Shown here piece by piece: positions 18,181 to 28,678 of a DNA stretch of 64,000 nt (its first letter is position 1; the number at the start of each line of letters is the position of its first letter). Source of the DNA: Aliiglaciecola sp. LCG003 (GTDB lineage: Bacteria > Pseudomonadota > Gammaproteobacteria > Enterobacterales > Alteromonadaceae); NCBI RefSeq assembly GCF_030316135.1, contig NZ_CP128185.1:868001-932000 (forward strand), read 5' to 3'. A model generated the notes under the pieces. It ran no database searches and was not told the origin of the DNA. It saw nothing but the letters and a program-made list of their open reading frames with translations. A program made the translations under genes and the position numbers.

Positions 18181-18366
18181 GTTGAAGATCCCATCACTAT
18201 ATTAATTAATCGGTTGATATTAAGTGTATCGACATTCGCTAGAAATACTCAAGATTAAAAAGGCGATCTATGAATTGAGCCCTACTGGCAAATTGAAGGA
18301 ACCAACAAAATAGAAAATTAAACAGCGGTTTAAGGTTATTTGTGAACCGCCATTAAATAATGATTA

Positions 18367-18427
18367 AAAAATCTATAACCTGTCAGGTGATGCTATCACA
18401 GATAGATACTTAGATTTTTCAGGTTAT
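18367..18427 (-). terminator. Possible terminator or structured 3' end with interleaved inverted repeats
   Basis: On the minus strand the end of the TIGR02647 gene reads ATAACCTG-AAAAATCT, then 29 nt, then CAGGTTAT-AGATTTTTT. The two 8-nt arms pair in crossed order (A B A' B'), with the first arm pair followed by a T-run. One pairing gives a terminator-like hairpin; both together would be a pseudoknot. Confidence 0.45.
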
Positions 18428-18655
18428 TGTCAGTGCGGATTGAATAACTTGTGCATGTTCAGCTAAGTCGTGGCCTAGGTCTGTTAAGTAACCGCCGTCT
18501 GGTTGGCTGACAATACCCTTATCGTATAACCTTTGGGCGGCGTCAATTACAGCGGGATCTGCATCATGATGGATTTTTAGTCCCTGCAATAAGCTTTTAT
18601 TCGGGAATTTTAAAATCAAGTTTAGCTCATCTGTCAATTGTTGATTAAATGGCAT
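18419..18655 (-). CDS. TIGR02647 family protein
   Basis: This 78-residue protein has the family pattern: N-terminal PFNQQLTDELNLILKFP and a winged-helix-like C-terminal half with YDKGIVSQPDGGYLTDLG. The family is widespread in gammaproteobacteria and described as a possible DNA-binding protein; no role is proven. AGAGGAAT lies just before the ATG. Its stop overlaps an unusual pair of crossed inverted repeats that probably terminates the transcript. Confidence 0.85.
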   Translation of the reverse strand: MPFNQQLTDELNLILKFPNKSLLQGLKIHHDADPAVIDAAQRLYDKGIVSQPDGGYLTDLGHDLAEHAQVIQSALTIT

Positions 18656-18682
18656 AGATTCCTCTTTGCAAGTTGTATTAGT

Positions 18683-18844
18683 CTATTTTCGTTTGACATA
18701 TTGTTGGCTCGACGCTTTTAATCTAGCCTGATCTGTAGTCACAGTGGCATGCTCTATGGCGCGAGTGCTCTTTGACATACTCGTTGAGCTGCACGCACAG
18801 GACGTACAGCTGCTCGCTGGTATATAGTCGTAACTCCGTTGCAT
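18683..18844 (-). CDS. Small Ser/Thr/Cys-rich hypothetical protein
   Basis: This ORF of 53 codons starts at ATG 18844 with AGGA 6 nt upstream. The product is polar, with a cluster SCTSCACSST near residues 11-20 and a basic C-terminus. I do not recognise it. It sits 27 nt before the TIGR02647 gene on the same strand and could be its leader gene. The ribosome site and position favour a real gene, but the short length means it could be chance. Confidence 0.45.
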   Translation of the reverse strand: MQRSYDYIPASSCTSCACSSTSMSKSTRAIEHATVTTDQARLKASSQQYVKRK

Positions 18845-19004
18845 TAGTTGTCCTATTGTTGAATACACCTAGCTCTAGACTATCCTTGAATTCGTTTAAT
18901 TACAAAAAATTAACAAATTAAATTTTAAACCTAAGTTGACCTGCACTCGTATATGCACGCTTACAGGTTTATACTAATCAGCTCAATAGCTATAGCGGTT
19001 TAAT

Positions 19005-20480
19005 ATGAAATACAAAGACTTAAGGGATTTTATCGAACAACTGGAAAAAATAGGCCAGTTGAAAAGAATAAATCTTGAAATAGATACTGATCTAGAAATG
19101 ACTGAAATTGCCGACCGTACCCTTCGTGCAGGCGGTCCTGCGATACTATTTGAGAATCCAAAAGGTCATAGTATTCCTGTTTTAGCTAATTTATTTGGCA
19201 CACCAGAACGGGTTGCCTTGGGTATGGGCCAAGAGTCAGTAGAGTCTCTGCGTGAAGTGGGTAAATTGTTGGCGTATTTAAAAGAACCAGAGCCGCCCAA
19301 AGGGATTAAAGATTTATGGGATAAACTTCCTGTTCTCAAGCAAGTGCTAAATATGCCAGCCAAAGAGGTCCGTAAAGGAGTCTGTCAGCAGGTTGTGCTG
19401 ACTGGTGACGAAGTTGATTTAGCCAAACTACCTATTCAGCGCTGTTGGCCAGGGGATGTTGCACCACTAATCACTTGGGGGTTAACGGTAACCCGCGGAC
19501 CACACAAGAAGCGTCAAAACTTAGGGATTTATCGCCAGCAGGTGATAGCTAAAAATAAAGTTATTATGCGTTGGTTGTCGCACCGCGGTGGAGCGCTGGA
19601 TTTTAAAGAATTTTGTCAAACTAATCCCGGAGAAAACTATCCGGTTTCGGTGGCACTTGGTGCAGACCCGGCGACCATACTTGGCGCAGTTACGCCAGTG
19701 CCAGATACTTTGTCAGAATATGCATTTGCCGGATTACTGCGAGGTGAAAAAACCGAAGTGGTTAAATCTATTAGTAATGATCTACAAGTACCAGCCAATG
19801 CGGAAATAGTCTTAGAAGGCTATATTGCACCAGGCGAAATGGCGCCGGAAGGTCCTTACGGTGATCACACCGGTTATTATAACGAAGTTGATGATTTCCC
19901 GGTGTTTACCATCACTCACATTACCCATAGAAAAGACCCTATTTACCACTCTACCTATACGGGCCGGCCACCGGATGAGCCTGCAATCTTAGGGGTAGCA
20001 TTAAATGAAGTTTTCGTTCCAATACTACAAAAGCAGTTTCCAGAGATTGTTGATTTCTATTTACCCCCTGAAGGGTGCAGTTATCGCTTAGCGGTAGTGA
20101 CCATGAAGAAGCAGTATCCTGGACATGCAAAGCGGGTAATGATGGGGGTCTGGTCATTTTTGCGCCAGTTTATGTATACCAAATTTGTTATAGTATGTGA
20201 CGATGATGTCAATGCCAGAGATTGGAACGATGTAATTTGGGCGATTACCACTAGAATGGATCCGGCCCGAGACACCACTCTGATTGAAAATACGCCAATA
20301 GATTATTTGGATTTTGCCTCGCCGGTCTCAGGACTGGGTTCGAAAATGGGCTTGGATGCAACCAATAAAATGCCTGGCGAAACAGATCGTGAATGGGGGA
20401 TACCCATTGAAATGGATAAAGACGTAAAACAACGTATTGATGAAATCTGGGACAGCTTAGATTTAACCCCTGATAAATAA
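19005..20480 (+). CDS. ubiD: 4-hydroxy-3-polyprenylbenzoate decarboxylase
   Basis: This 491-residue UbiD decarboxylase acts in ubiquinone synthesis and uses the prenylated flavin made by UbiX. Recognisable are the N-terminal [27 protein letters not shown] with the E/D residues around the active site, and the substrate loop with [17 protein letters not shown]. Length equals the E. coli enzyme (497). The gene is followed 24 nt later by fre, as in E. coli, so the two probably form an operon linking quinone and flavin chemistry. Confidence 0.96.
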   Translation: MKYKDLRDFIEQLEKIGQLKRINLEIDTDLEMTEIADRTLRAGGPAILFENPKGHSIPVLANLFGTPERVALGMGQESVESLREVGKLLAYLKEPEPPKGIKDLWDKLPVLKQVLNMPAKEVRKGVCQQVVLTGDEVDLAKLPIQRCWPGDVAPLITWGLTVTRGPHKKRQNLGIYRQQVIAKNKVIMRWLSHRGGALDFKEFCQTNPGENYPVSVALGADPATILGAVTPVPDTLSEYAFAGLLRGEKTEVVKSISNDLQVPANAEIVLEGYIAPGEMAPEGPYGDHTGYYNEVDDFPVFTITHITHRKDPIYHSTYTGRPPDEPAILGVALNEVFVPILQKQFPEIVDFYLPPEGCSYRLAVVTMKKQYPGHAKRVMMGVWSFLRQFMYTKFVIVCDDDVNARDWNDVIWAITTRMDPARDTTLIENTPIDYLDFASPVSGLGSKMGLDATNKMPGETDREWGIPIEMDKDVKQRIDEIWDSLDLTPDK

Positions 20481-20504
20481 TTGAAAGTGGATACCAAATA
20501 ACCC

Positions 20505-21203
20505 ATGACCCCGATTAGTAGTAAAGTTGAGTCAATAGAACCATTGACTTCAGTGGTGAGTAAGGTCGTATTGACCAGTGAACAGCCAATGGCGTTCAAA
20601 GCAGGGCAATACCTGCGAGTCGTTATGGGGGCTAAAGATTTACGGCCTTTTTCGATTGCTAACATTCCCAATGATGACAATCGACTAGAGTTGCATATTG
20701 GCGCGGATGTCAATAATGCTTACGCCAGTGAAGTGCTTGAGCGGATGCAGCAACAAGGCACTATTGAGATTGATGGCGGACACGGCCAAGCCTTCTTGCG
20801 TGAAAATAATATAAAGCCAACTATATTACTGGCCGGTGGTACCGGTTTTTCCTACGCTTATTCTATCCTCCAACGTCGTTTGTTGTTGCCAAACAAAGAT
20901 CCTGTTTTTCTATATTGGGGATGCCGTACATTGCAAGATATGTATGCTTATGAAGCATTACAACAACTGCAAAAACAACATAGCCATTTTAAATTTCATC
21001 CAGTGGTGGATGCACCAGATGAAACCTGGAAAGGTAAGTATGGATGGGTTCACAAGGCGGTAATGCAAGATTTTGTTAGTCTGGAGTCTTACCAGGTGTA
21101 TGTGGCTGGTAGATTTGAGATGGCAGGCGTGGCGCGAGAAGATTTTCACAATAAAGGTTTGTTGTTAGAAAACCTTTATGGCGACGCATACCAGTTCATT
21201 TAA
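20505..21203 (+). CDS. fre: NAD(P)H-flavin reductase
   Basis: This 232-residue ferredoxin-reductase-like protein has the flavin-binding motif RPFSIAN near residue 46, the nucleotide-binding motif LLAGGTGFSYAYSIL near 107-121 and the C-terminal YVAGRFEM. Fre reduces free FMN, FAD or riboflavin with NAD(P)H and supplies reduced flavin, for example for prenylated FMN needed by UbiD. It follows ubiD with a 24-nt gap, and a strong terminator lies just after it. Confidence 0.93.
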   Translation: MTPISSKVESIEPLTSVVSKVVLTSEQPMAFKAGQYLRVVMGAKDLRPFSIANIPNDDNRLELHIGADVNNAYASEVLERMQQQGTIEIDGGHGQAFLRENNIKPTILLAGGTGFSYAYSILQRRLLLPNKDPVFLYWGCRTLQDMYAYEALQQLQKQHSHFKFHPVVDAPDETWKGKYGWVHKAVMQDFVSLESYQVYVAGRFEMAGVAREDFHNKGLLLENLYGDAYQFI

Positions 21204-21226
21204 ACTAATATGTATGCGTTATTTGC

Positions 21227-21254
21227 GGCATTTTAGTAATTAAAATGCCTTTTT
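21227..21254 (+). terminator. Rho-independent terminator after fre
   Basis: The stem GGCATTTTA / TAAAATGCC with a short loop is followed by a run of T. It ends the ubiD-fre transcript before rnr. Confidence 0.85.
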
Positions 21255-21312
21255 ATCAGTTTTTTGATTAAATAAGCCATTTTTTGTCACAATCAATGGC
21301 TATAATGCCGAC

Positions 21313-23685
21313 ATGAATATAAAAAATAAACAAAGCTTAAACAAACAAGACCCTCACTTCCAACGCGAACAAGACAAATACGAAAATCCCGTAGCCAGCC
21401 GCGAGTATTTGTTGCAGGTGATGGAACAACAAAAAACACCTCTTACCTTTCTTGACATCTGTCATCTAGTTAATGCTGCAGATGAAGATAGCCGAATCGG
21501 TATCCAGCGCCGTCTAAGGGCGATGGAACGAGAAGGACAAATCGTTTTTAATCGCCAGAAAAAATATGGCGTTGCTGAGAAAATGGAACTGATCAAGGGT
21601 CGAGTAATTGGCCATCGTGATGGATTCGGATTCCTGAGACGTGAAGACGGTGAAAAAGATTTATTTATCCACCAGGCACAAATGCAGGCGTTATTGCATG
21701 ATGACATAGTGCTGGTGAAAGAAAGCGGAACGGATAACCGTGGGCGCCGCGAAGCTCGTATCGCGCGGATCATAGAGCCCAGAAGTGAGCCAATTGTTGG
21801 TCGTTATTACGTCGAGCAAGGGGTGAGTTTGGTGATCCCCGATGACGGTCGAATTAGCCACGAGATAATGATACCAGCAGAGCATGTCAATGGTGCTCGG
21901 CAAGGTAACGTGGTTGTGGTTGAGATCACCCACCGTCCTCGTAAACGTGTCAATCCCATCGGGAAAGTACTCGAAGTATTAGGCGAGCACATGGCGCCTG
22001 GGATGGAAATCGAAATGGCATTACGCACATTTGATATCCCTAATGAGTGGCCCAAAGCCGTCATCAAGCAGGTTAGCGGCTTGGATGAACAGGTCCCTGA
22101 AGCGTCCAAACAAGACCGTGTTGAATTGCGCGATTTGCCGCTTGTCACTATTGATGGGGAAGATGCCAGAGATTTTGATGATGCAGTATTTTGTCAACCT
22201 CTTGATGAAGGTGGATGGCAATTGTGGGTAGCTATTGCCGATGTTAGCTCTTATGTTAAGACGGGCACCGCTCTTGATGATGAAGCTCAGGTACGTGGAA
22301 ACTCAGTGTATTTTCCAGAACAGGTGATACCGATGTTGCCTGAAGTGCTGAGCAACGGCTTATGCTCGTTAAATCCTGATGTCGATAGGCTATGTATGGT
22401 CTGTGACATGATAGTTGGTGCTGATGGGAAATTGCGCGAATACCAGTTCTATGAAGGGGTCATGAATTCTAAGGCTCGCCTAACTTACACTAAAGTCGGT
22501 GCAATTTTAGATGGCGATCCAGAGTTAAACAAACGCTACGCAGAGCATGTGCCACACCTACGTGATTTGCACGATATGTATAAGGCGCTTAAACGCAGTC
22601 GTAATAAACGTGGTGCTATCGAGTTTGAAACTCAAGAAAGTAAATTCGTGTTTAATGCTCAGCGAAAAATTGATCATATAGTGCCAGTAGTGCGCAATGA
22701 CGCGCACAAATTAATCGAAGAGTGTATGATCTTAGCGAATGTATCTGCCGCCCAATTTTTGGAACAAAATAAGGCGCCGGCACTATATCGCATTCACGAC
22801 GAGCCTGATCCCGATAGGCTAACCAGTTTCACGTCTTATTTGAAAGAAGTCGGTATTGAACATCGTATTGGTGCCGAAGCTAAGCCCCAAGATTTTACCG
22901 ATTTAGTGGCCAAGATTAATGGTCGACCTGACCAAGAATTGATTCAGACTATGCTACTGCGCTCGATGAAGCAGGCCGTATATGATTGTAATAATATTGG
23001 CCATTTTGGACTTGCCTTAGAAGCCTATGCACATTTCACATCACCGATTCGCCGTTATCCAGATCTAGTGGTGCATAGAGCCATAAAGGCGATATTAGAT
23101 AAACAAGCTGGGCACAAAAGCCGTTCAGGTGGCAAGGCATATACAACGGAAGAAGTAGAAGCTTTGGGCGAACAGTGCTCTATGACCGAACGCCGAGCGG
23201 ATGACGCTACCCGCGATGTAGCAGATTGGTTGAAATGTGAGTTCATGTTAGATCATGTGGGCGATACTTTTGATGGTGTTATTGCGTCAGTAACGGGTTT
23301 TGGTTTCTTTGTGCGCTTGACGGAGTTTCACATTGATGGCTTGGTACATATCTCTTCATTAGAGAATGATTACTATCATTTCGATGAAGTGAAGCAGTGT
23401 TTAGTCGGCGAGGCCATGGGTAAGCGATACCGCCTAGGTGATCCGTTAAAAGTGAAAGTCGCTGCAGTTAATTTAGACGATCGCAAAATTGATTTTCTAT
23501 TGGATGAACCTGCAGGCCGAGGCGCGCGCAAGGTGGCAGGACAGAAAAAATCAGCTAAAAAAGACAGCAGCCACAGCCGTACCGACAAAGCCGGTTCAAC
23601 ATCGGGAAAAGGCAAAAAGCCGGTAGAAAATGGCAAGGCAGTTGCTAAGAAGCCTAGCAAACGTGCCACTAAGAGGAAGAAATAG
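21313..23685 (+). CDS. rnr: Ribonuclease R
   Basis: This 790-residue 3'-5' exoribonuclease of the RNB family has an N-terminal winged-helix region at about 25-90, cold-shock domains at about 90-240, the RNB catalytic core starting with [14 protein letters not shown] (metal-binding Asp cluster) near 280, an S1 domain at about 645-730 and a long basic Lys/Ser-rich tail. RNase R degrades structured RNA and matures rRNA, and is important in the cold. The stop is 2 nt before rlmB, so the two are co-transcribed, as is common in this class. Confidence 0.97.
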   Translation: MNIKNKQSLNKQDPHFQREQDKYENPVASREYLLQVMEQQKTPLTFLDICHLVNAADEDSRIGIQRRLRAMEREGQIVFNRQKKYGVAEKMELIKGRVIGHRDGFGFLRREDGEKDLFIHQAQMQALLHDDIVLVKESGTDNRGRREARIARIIEPRSEPIVGRYYVEQGVSLVIPDDGRISHEIMIPAEHVNGARQGNVVVVEITHRPRKRVNPIGKVLEVLGEHMAPGMEIEMALRTFDIPNEWPKAVIKQVSGLDEQVPEASKQDRVELRDLPLVTIDGEDARDFDDAVFCQPLDEGGWQLWVAIADVSSYVKTGTALDDEAQVRGNSVYFPEQVIPMLPEVLSNGLCSLNPDVDRLCMVCDMIVGADGKLREYQFYEGVMNSKARLTYTKVGAILDGDPELNKRYAEHVPHLRDLHDMYKALKRSRNKRGAIEFETQESKFVFNAQRKIDHIVPVVRNDAHKLIEECMILANVSAAQFLEQNKAPALYRIHDEPDPDRLTSFTSYLKEVGIEHRIGAEAKPQDFTDLVAKINGRPDQELIQTMLLRSMKQAVYDCNNIGHFGLALEAYAHFTSPIRRYPDLVVHRAIKAILDKQAGHKSRSGGKAYTTEEVEALGEQCSMTERRADDATRDVADWLKCEFMLDHVGDTFDGVIASVTGFGFFVRLTEFHIDGLVHISSLENDYYHFDEVKQCLVGEAMGKRYRLGDPLKVKVAAVNLDDRKIDFLLDEPAGRGARKVAGQKKSAKKDSSHSRTDKAGSTSGKGKKPVENGKAVAKKPSKRATKRKK

Positions 23686-23687
23686 CG

Positions 23688-24428
23688 ATGGCTCAGCCGC
23701 AAGAATGGTTATATGGAATTCATGCTCTAGAATCAGTTTTAGAGCGTGAACCAGAGCGCTTGATTGAACTATATGTGCTCAAGGGGCGAGAAGATGAACG
23801 ACTGACTACTATCATTAATCAAGCCCGTAAGTTTGGTATCGCAGTACAATTTTGTTTACGTAAAACCTTGGATGACAAGGTACAAGGTGAGCAACATCAA
23901 GGTGTTGTCGCCAGAGCTAAACCAGGCAAACAATATAATGAAAATGACTTGGCGCAAATTGTGGATCAGGCTGAAAGCCCGTTTTTACTGATCTTAGACG
24001 GCGTCACCGACCCCCACAATTTAGGGGCCTGTTTACGAACTGCTGAGGCTGCTGGAGCTCATGCCGTGGTTGTCCCTAAAGACAACTCTGCCACTTTGAC
24101 GCCCACAGTACGCAAGGTTGCAAGTGGTGCTGCGGATGTTATTCCGTTAGTACAGGTTACCAATTTAGCCCGTACCTTAAGAGATCTTCAACAGTCGGGT
24201 GTGTGGATTATCGGTACCGCTGGAGAAGCCCAACAAAGTTTATATGATTGCAAACTTAGCGGGCCCATCGCGTTAGTTATGGGCGCCGAAGGAAAAGGAA
24301 TGCGCAGACTAACCAGAGAACACTGTGACGAACTAATTAAGTTGCCCATGGCTGGCACCGTCACCAGTTTGAATGTTTCTGTGGCCACTGGCGTATGTAT
24401 GTTCGAAATCGTTCGCCAGCGTGGTTAA
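23688..24428 (+). CDS. rlmB: 23S rRNA (guanosine-2251-2'-O)-methyltransferase
   Basis: This 246-residue SPOUT methyltransferase has an N-terminal substrate-binding domain ([13 protein letters not shown]) and the knot motifs [26 protein letters not shown] and [17 protein letters not shown]. It methylates G2251 in the peptidyl-tRNA loop of 23S rRNA. It is translationally close to rnr (2 nt) and followed by a hairpin terminator. Confidence 0.97.
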   Translation: MAQPQEWLYGIHALESVLEREPERLIELYVLKGREDERLTTIINQARKFGIAVQFCLRKTLDDKVQGEQHQGVVARAKPGKQYNENDLAQIVDQAESPFLLILDGVTDPHNLGACLRTAEAAGAHAVVVPKDNSATLTPTVRKVASGAADVIPLVQVTNLARTLRDLQQSGVWIIGTAGEAQQSLYDCKLSGPIALVMGAEGKGMRRLTREHCDELIKLPMAGTVTSLNVSVATGVCMFEIVRQRG

Positions 24429-24439
24429 GCGCCTTAAAC

Positions 24440-24480
24440 ATGCCTTTGATTTTAGCTCGCTAAGATACGAAGGCATTTTA
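24440..24480 (+). terminator. Terminator after rlmB
   Basis: The arms ATGCCTT and AAGGCAT, extended inward by ATTTTAGC / GCTAA, are followed by TTTT. It closes the rnr-rlmB transcript. Confidence 0.75.
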
Positions 24481-24723
24481 CGTCCAAAACAAGCTCCCTG
24501 TATTTAACTAATTTAAATCTACAATCCACTTCTCAGGTCCCATTCTTAAAGGGCATTGCTTTTTCTTTATATCCATCTATCAGCAGAAACTATGTATCTA
24601 ATTTGCGAATTTTGTTAGCTTTGTGTGAATTTCACTATTAATCTGAACACAATTTAGAAACATTTGTGTTCTTGGGGTGGTAAATTCACCTTAAGCAAAC
24701 GAATAACAATGTAAGGTAATTCG

Positions 24724-26364
24724 ATGACAATTAATACGCCTTTAGAAGCATTTTATAGCCAGGTCAAATCACATCCAGACAAAGTTTTTCTAACTCAACC
24801 TTTGAATGGAGACGTGACTACCTATACATGGCTAGAGTGCGATCAAATGGTTAGAAAAGCTGCTGCTGGGCTGTTGGCTTTAGGGTTACCCAAAGGAAGT
24901 CATATCGGTCTCATTTCAAAAAATTGTGCAGAGTGGTTTATTGCCGACCTTGCTATTATGCTGTCTGGACATGTTTCTGTGCCGATTTTCCCGACAGCGG
25001 GGGAGGAGACCATCAAATACGTATTAGAGCATGCTAAATGCCAACTGGTATTTGTCGGCAAGTTAGAGCATGCAACTGAACAAATTAAAGCAATACCGGC
25101 AGCAGTAAAAAGCGTCGGGTTCCCCTATCCTGGGGCGGATTGCGATATTGATTGGTCAAGTTTTACAGATATTGCGCCCTACACAGAAAGTCCAGTTCCA
25201 TCCTTGGATGATACCATGACCATCATCTATACATCAGGAAGTACGGGGGCTCCTAAAGGTGTCTTGCATCAGTATTCGTCGATTAGCTGGACAGCGATGA
25301 ATTCACTGAAAGAATTATCTGTAGGGGGAGAAGACCGCATCCTTAGTTACTTGCCCCTGTCACACATTACGGAAAGAATTTTAGTTGAGATGGCGAGTTT
25401 GTATGCGGGTATGCAAATATTTTTCATTGAGTCATTAGACACATTTAAAACCGATATACAGCGTTGTCAGCCGACGCTTTTCATCTCTGTTCCAAGGTTG
25501 TGGACACGATTCCAGATGGGAATTTTGGCCCAGATGCCGCAAAAAAAGCTCAACTTTTTGCTCAACATTCCAATTATTAAAGGAATAGTGGCGAAAAAAA
25601 TCAGACAGGGCCTTGGTCTGGATCACGCTCGTTTATGGGCGAGTGGTTCTGCTCCCATTTCGCCGGCAGTGATACAATGGTTTAGCCGCATAGGTATCAA
25701 CATCTCAGAAGGATGGGGAATGACCGAGAACTGCGCATATGGAACCAGTAGTGTACCTTTTAGAATGGATAAAGTGGGCTGTATCGGCAAGGCGTATAAA
25801 GGGGTAGATATTCGCATATCAGATGAGGGCGAGATTCAAGTTAAAGGTCCCTGTAACATGCGTGAATATTACCTTGAGCCTGAGAAAACCGCAGAAGTTT
25901 TCACCGCCGATGGTTATCTCCGGACCGGAGACAAAGGTGAGATTGATAGTGATGGCTACGTTATAATTACGGGTAGGTTGAAAGATATTTTCAAGACCGC
26001 CAAAGGGAAGTATGTTACGCCGGTGCCGATAGAATCTAAATTAATGGAAAACCCTGCAGTTGAGCAAGTCTGTGTGACTGGTTGTGATCTTAAACAACCC
26101 ATAGCGCTTTTGGTCATCTCTGAACATGCTAAAAAAACGGATAACCAACAAGTGATATCCTCACTAGAGATAACCTTGGAAAAAATTAACAGCAAGCTAG
26201 AAAGCCACCAAGTGCTCGATAGATTGGTCGTTGTGCAAGAAGAATGGACCATCGAGAATGATCTATTGACCCCCACTTTGAAAATAAAACGTCATGTTTT
26301 AGAGAAAAAGTACCATGAAGTGATCAATGCACCTTACAAAGACAAGGTGGTTTGGTTATCATAA
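24724..26364 (+). CDS. AMP-dependent acyl-CoA synthetase (long-chain fatty acid type)
   Basis: This 546-residue ANL-superfamily enzyme has the P-loop IIYTSGSTGAPKG near 173-185, the adenylate motif GWGMTENCAYG near 335, the hinge GYLRTGDKGEID near 400 and the motif GRLKDIFKTAKGKYVTPVPIE near 418. It should activate a fatty or other carboxylic acid to the acyl-CoA through an acyl-adenylate. The motif spacing is closest to FadD15/Faa-type synthetases. AAGGT precedes the ATG. The 295-nt upstream gap beyond the rlmB terminator probably contains its promoter. Confidence 0.9.
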   Translation: MTINTPLEAFYSQVKSHPDKVFLTQPLNGDVTTYTWLECDQMVRKAAAGLLALGLPKGSHIGLISKNCAEWFIADLAIMLSGHVSVPIFPTAGEETIKYVLEHAKCQLVFVGKLEHATEQIKAIPAAVKSVGFPYPGADCDIDWSSFTDIAPYTESPVPSLDDTMTIIYTSGSTGAPKGVLHQYSSISWTAMNSLKELSVGGEDRILSYLPLSHITERILVEMASLYAGMQIFFIESLDTFKTDIQRCQPTLFISVPRLWTRFQMGILAQMPQKKLNFLLNIPIIKGIVAKKIRQGLGLDHARLWASGSAPISPAVIQWFSRIGINISEGWGMTENCAYGTSSVPFRMDKVGCIGKAYKGVDIRISDEGEIQVKGPCNMREYYLEPEKTAEVFTADGYLRTGDKGEIDSDGYVIITGRLKDIFKTAKGKYVTPVPIESKLMENPAVEQVCVTGCDLKQPIALLVISEHAKKTDNQQVISSLEITLEKINSKLESHQVLDRLVVVQEEWTIENDLLTPTLKIKRHVLEKKYHEVINAPYKDKVVWLS

Positions 26365-26370
26365 GCGCCT

Positions 26371-26394
26371 AAAAAACGATGTTTGCGGTTTTTT
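26371..26394 (+). terminator. Weak terminator-like hairpin after the acyl-CoA synthetase gene
   Basis: AAAAAACG and CGGTTTTTT can pair with one bulge around a 7-nt loop and end in a T-run. The stem is AT-rich and weak. Confidence 0.4.
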
Positions 26395-26503
26395 GAAAAG
26401 ATTTTATAAAGGTTTGAACTTTTATTTAGTGTATGAATCTCAACTTCGTTATAAAATTCCCGCAATTTGTTATTGCGCTTGTTAATTAAAGGATAGTGTT
26501 TTA

Positions 26504-27871
26504 ATGCGAAGTAAAGTGAGTTTTGCCCTGATGGGTATAGTGTTGGCCACAGGGTTAACCGCCTGCAGTAGCTCAGACGATGGTAACCAAGAGTTCTCGT
26601 CTGCCTATATTCAGTTTTATAACGGTTCAGCCAACAGCGCATTAACCACCATGCGCGGCACTGAAAAATCTACAATCAGAGGCTCATCTTCATATGGTGA
26701 CTCTACCAGTTTGATTGGTGTTGATGGCGGATTCACGGAAATAGAGTTTTTCAGAACCGATTCTGACGATCAGGAAGTCATTCTTGAGACCCGTGACGTT
26801 GATATTCCAAATGGTCAAAAAACCTTAGTAGTAATGACTGGTGACTTCGCCAGCCCAACGTTTAATGAGTATCGTTTTACTCGTGAAGAGCTAAGTGATC
26901 ACTTCCGTTTGTTTGCAATGTCTGTAGTCGCGGATCAAAGCAGCTACGATTTGTACATGAGTGAATCTGGTGCACCTTTCGAACAGGCTAACTTGTTAGC
27001 TACGGTAAATTACGAAGGCTTCGAAGAAATGGAATATTGGGCGCCTGATGAAGTTGATGATTTCAATGAAGGTAGCTATACCATTTATCTTACTGAACCG
27101 GGTTCTACCGATGTGATATTTGAAAGTAACACCATTACATTTCAATTCGCCACAGAATATGTGCTGATTATCCGTGGTAGTAGCGGTGCGCTGCAAAGCG
27201 GTGTTGAAGTTGACTTGGTGCTAAATTCATCAACGGTATCTAACTATGATGATGTTGATGCCAGTGCTCAATACAGAATTTACAACAGTCTAGACAACGA
27301 CGGGATTACGGTTAGCTTGAACGGTAATGGCGATACTAATCCTAGCGTTGATTTAGCGGCTAATAGTAAAACTGACTTCACCGAAGTACAATTTGGTGAT
27401 TATCGTTTGACGGCCACATCTAACAGTGACGCTACGCTTAACTTTAACAATAGACTAGTTACCCTTAGCCAGGGGGCAAGCAAAGCGATACTGATTTACC
27501 AAAATGAAAATGACGCACTAACATCGTTATCATTTAATGAAAGTACGCAGCCTCAGGTTTATGACAAGCAAGTAGTTGCAGCTAATTTAGTATCTGATTT
27601 TACCGATGTGGATTTGTATTTCGTACGTAAGGACGAAACCATAGAATCTGCTCAGTATCTTATTTCAAGTATCGATTTCGGCGAAAGCAAAACCGTTACC
27701 CTGCCAAGTGACTTTTATGAATTGGTGGCTGTATTTGATGATAATGAAGATACTCAGGTATTGCTTGACCGGACCGTGTTGCTTGGTTTGAACGAAGAAA
27801 TAAACTATATTATTACTATTGAAGAATCTCTGGATTCACCAACTGGTTACAAAATATCGCTGCTTAAATAG
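26504..27871 (+). CDS. DUF4397-domain lipoprotein
   Basis: This 455-residue lipoprotein has lipobox LTAC (Cys near 21) followed by a Ser/Asp-rich linker. Two or more beta-rich repeats resemble DUF4397 (YIQFYNGSANS near 36, QYRIYNSLDNDGITVSLNG near 261). It is acidic, as expected for a surface or secreted protein of a marine bacterium. The function of DUF4397 proteins is not known; the fold is immunoglobulin-like. A strong terminator follows. It occupies the place where the S10 ribosomal operon is often found. Confidence 0.8.
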   Translation: MRSKVSFALMGIVLATGLTACSSSDDGNQEFSSAYIQFYNGSANSALTTMRGTEKSTIRGSSSYGDSTSLIGVDGGFTEIEFFRTDSDDQEVILETRDVDIPNGQKTLVVMTGDFASPTFNEYRFTREELSDHFRLFAMSVVADQSSYDLYMSESGAPFEQANLLATVNYEGFEEMEYWAPDEVDDFNEGSYTIYLTEPGSTDVIFESNTITFQFATEYVLIIRGSSGALQSGVEVDLVLNSSTVSNYDDVDASAQYRIYNSLDNDGITVSLNGNGDTNPSVDLAANSKTDFTEVQFGDYRLTATSNSDATLNFNNRLVTLSQGASKAILIYQNENDALTSLSFNESTQPQVYDKQVVAANLVSDFTDVDLYFVRKDETIESAQYLISSIDFGESKTVTLPSDFYELVAVFDDNEDTQVLLDRTVLLGLNEEINYIITIEESLDSPTGYKISLLK

Positions 27872-27895
27872 TTCAGCGAATATTAGTAGTATAAT

Positions 27896-27924
27896 AATCG
27901 GCTCACCATGAGCCGATTTTTTTT
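27896..27924 (+). terminator. Strong Rho-independent terminator
   Basis: AATCGGCTCA, loop CCA, TGAGCCGATT, then a run of eight T. It insulates the DUF4397 lipoprotein gene from the spc operon downstream. Confidence 0.92.
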
Positions 27925-28297
27925 GATTATTTTTTGAATAGGCATTTTTTTAGCTAATAAATCTCATTTGAGCGTGAAAAACACTGAATGAATCATTTAT
28001 TTATTTTTTTCTTTTTCGTATTTTTAGCCTAAATAGCTTATTTATTTACCAATAACCCTTTATAAGTCAGACTCTTCCCCCATATTGTCAGGGTGAAAGC
28101 AGTTTTTCTCTGAATGTAAGTTTTTTTAATATTCCCCTACCTTCTGTGATTCTTTTCTGTTATCATTTCGCGCCCTTTTTATAGGGGGTATGTATAAAAA
28201 GGCAGCAAGTTTCTGGAATTTAAAAGCCAAACGAAATTGCCTTTTTGCAGCTTAAACGGCCCACAAGGGTCTTAAATTTTAACAGCGGAGCACTAAC
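27925..28297 (+). promoter_or_regulatory. Promoter and leader region of the spc ribosomal operon
   Basis: This stretch of about 370 nt is AT-rich and non-coding. Near 28161-28166 TATCAT is followed by TTCGCGCCC, a -10-like box with a GC-rich discriminator, as expected of a stringently controlled promoter, although no good -35 was found. Downstream, AAAAAGGCA (28196-28204) can pair with TGCCTTTTT (28238-28246) in the untranslated leader of rplN. This fits an autonomous spc promoter, needed because no S10 operon precedes it. Confidence 0.5.
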
Positions 28298-28666
28298 ATG
28301 ATCCAAATGCAAACTAACCTGGATGTTGCCGACAACTCCGGCGCTCGCAGGGTTCAGTGTATTAAGGTTCTTGGTGGCTCGCATCGCCGTTATGCACATA
28401 TCGGTGACATCATCAAAGTTACTGTCAAGGAAGCAATTCCTCGTGGCAAAGTAAAAAAAGGTGACGTACTGAATGCAGTGGTGGTGCGTACTAGGAAAGG
28501 CGTTCGTCGTGCAGATGGTTCTACCATCCGTTTTGATAATAACGCAGCTGTTTTGCTTAATGCAAACAAGCAACCTATTGGTACGCGTATCTTTGGCCCG
28601 GTCACGCGTGAACTTCGTGGAGATAGCTTCATGAAGATCATTTCTTTGGCCCCAGAGGTACTATAA
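28298..28666 (+). CDS. rplN: 50S ribosomal protein L14
   Basis: This 122-residue L14 starts with [28 protein letters not shown] and contains the characteristic [18 protein letters not shown]. It binds 23S rRNA at the 30S interface. It is the first gene of the spc operon here; usually rpsQ stands directly upstream, but none is present in this window. The next gene follows after 12 nt. Confidence 0.98.
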   Translation: MIQMQTNLDVADNSGARRVQCIKVLGGSHRRYAHIGDIIKVTVKEAIPRGKVKKGDVLNAVVVRTRKGVRRADGSTIRFDNNAAVLLNANKQPIGTRIFGPVTRELRGDSFMKIISLAPEVL

Positions 28667-28678
28667 GGAGTCACGATA

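Noticed and set aside
21462-22148. Several long open frames antisense to rnr
   Set aside because: They share codon bias shadows of the RNase R frame and show no motif or ribosome site.
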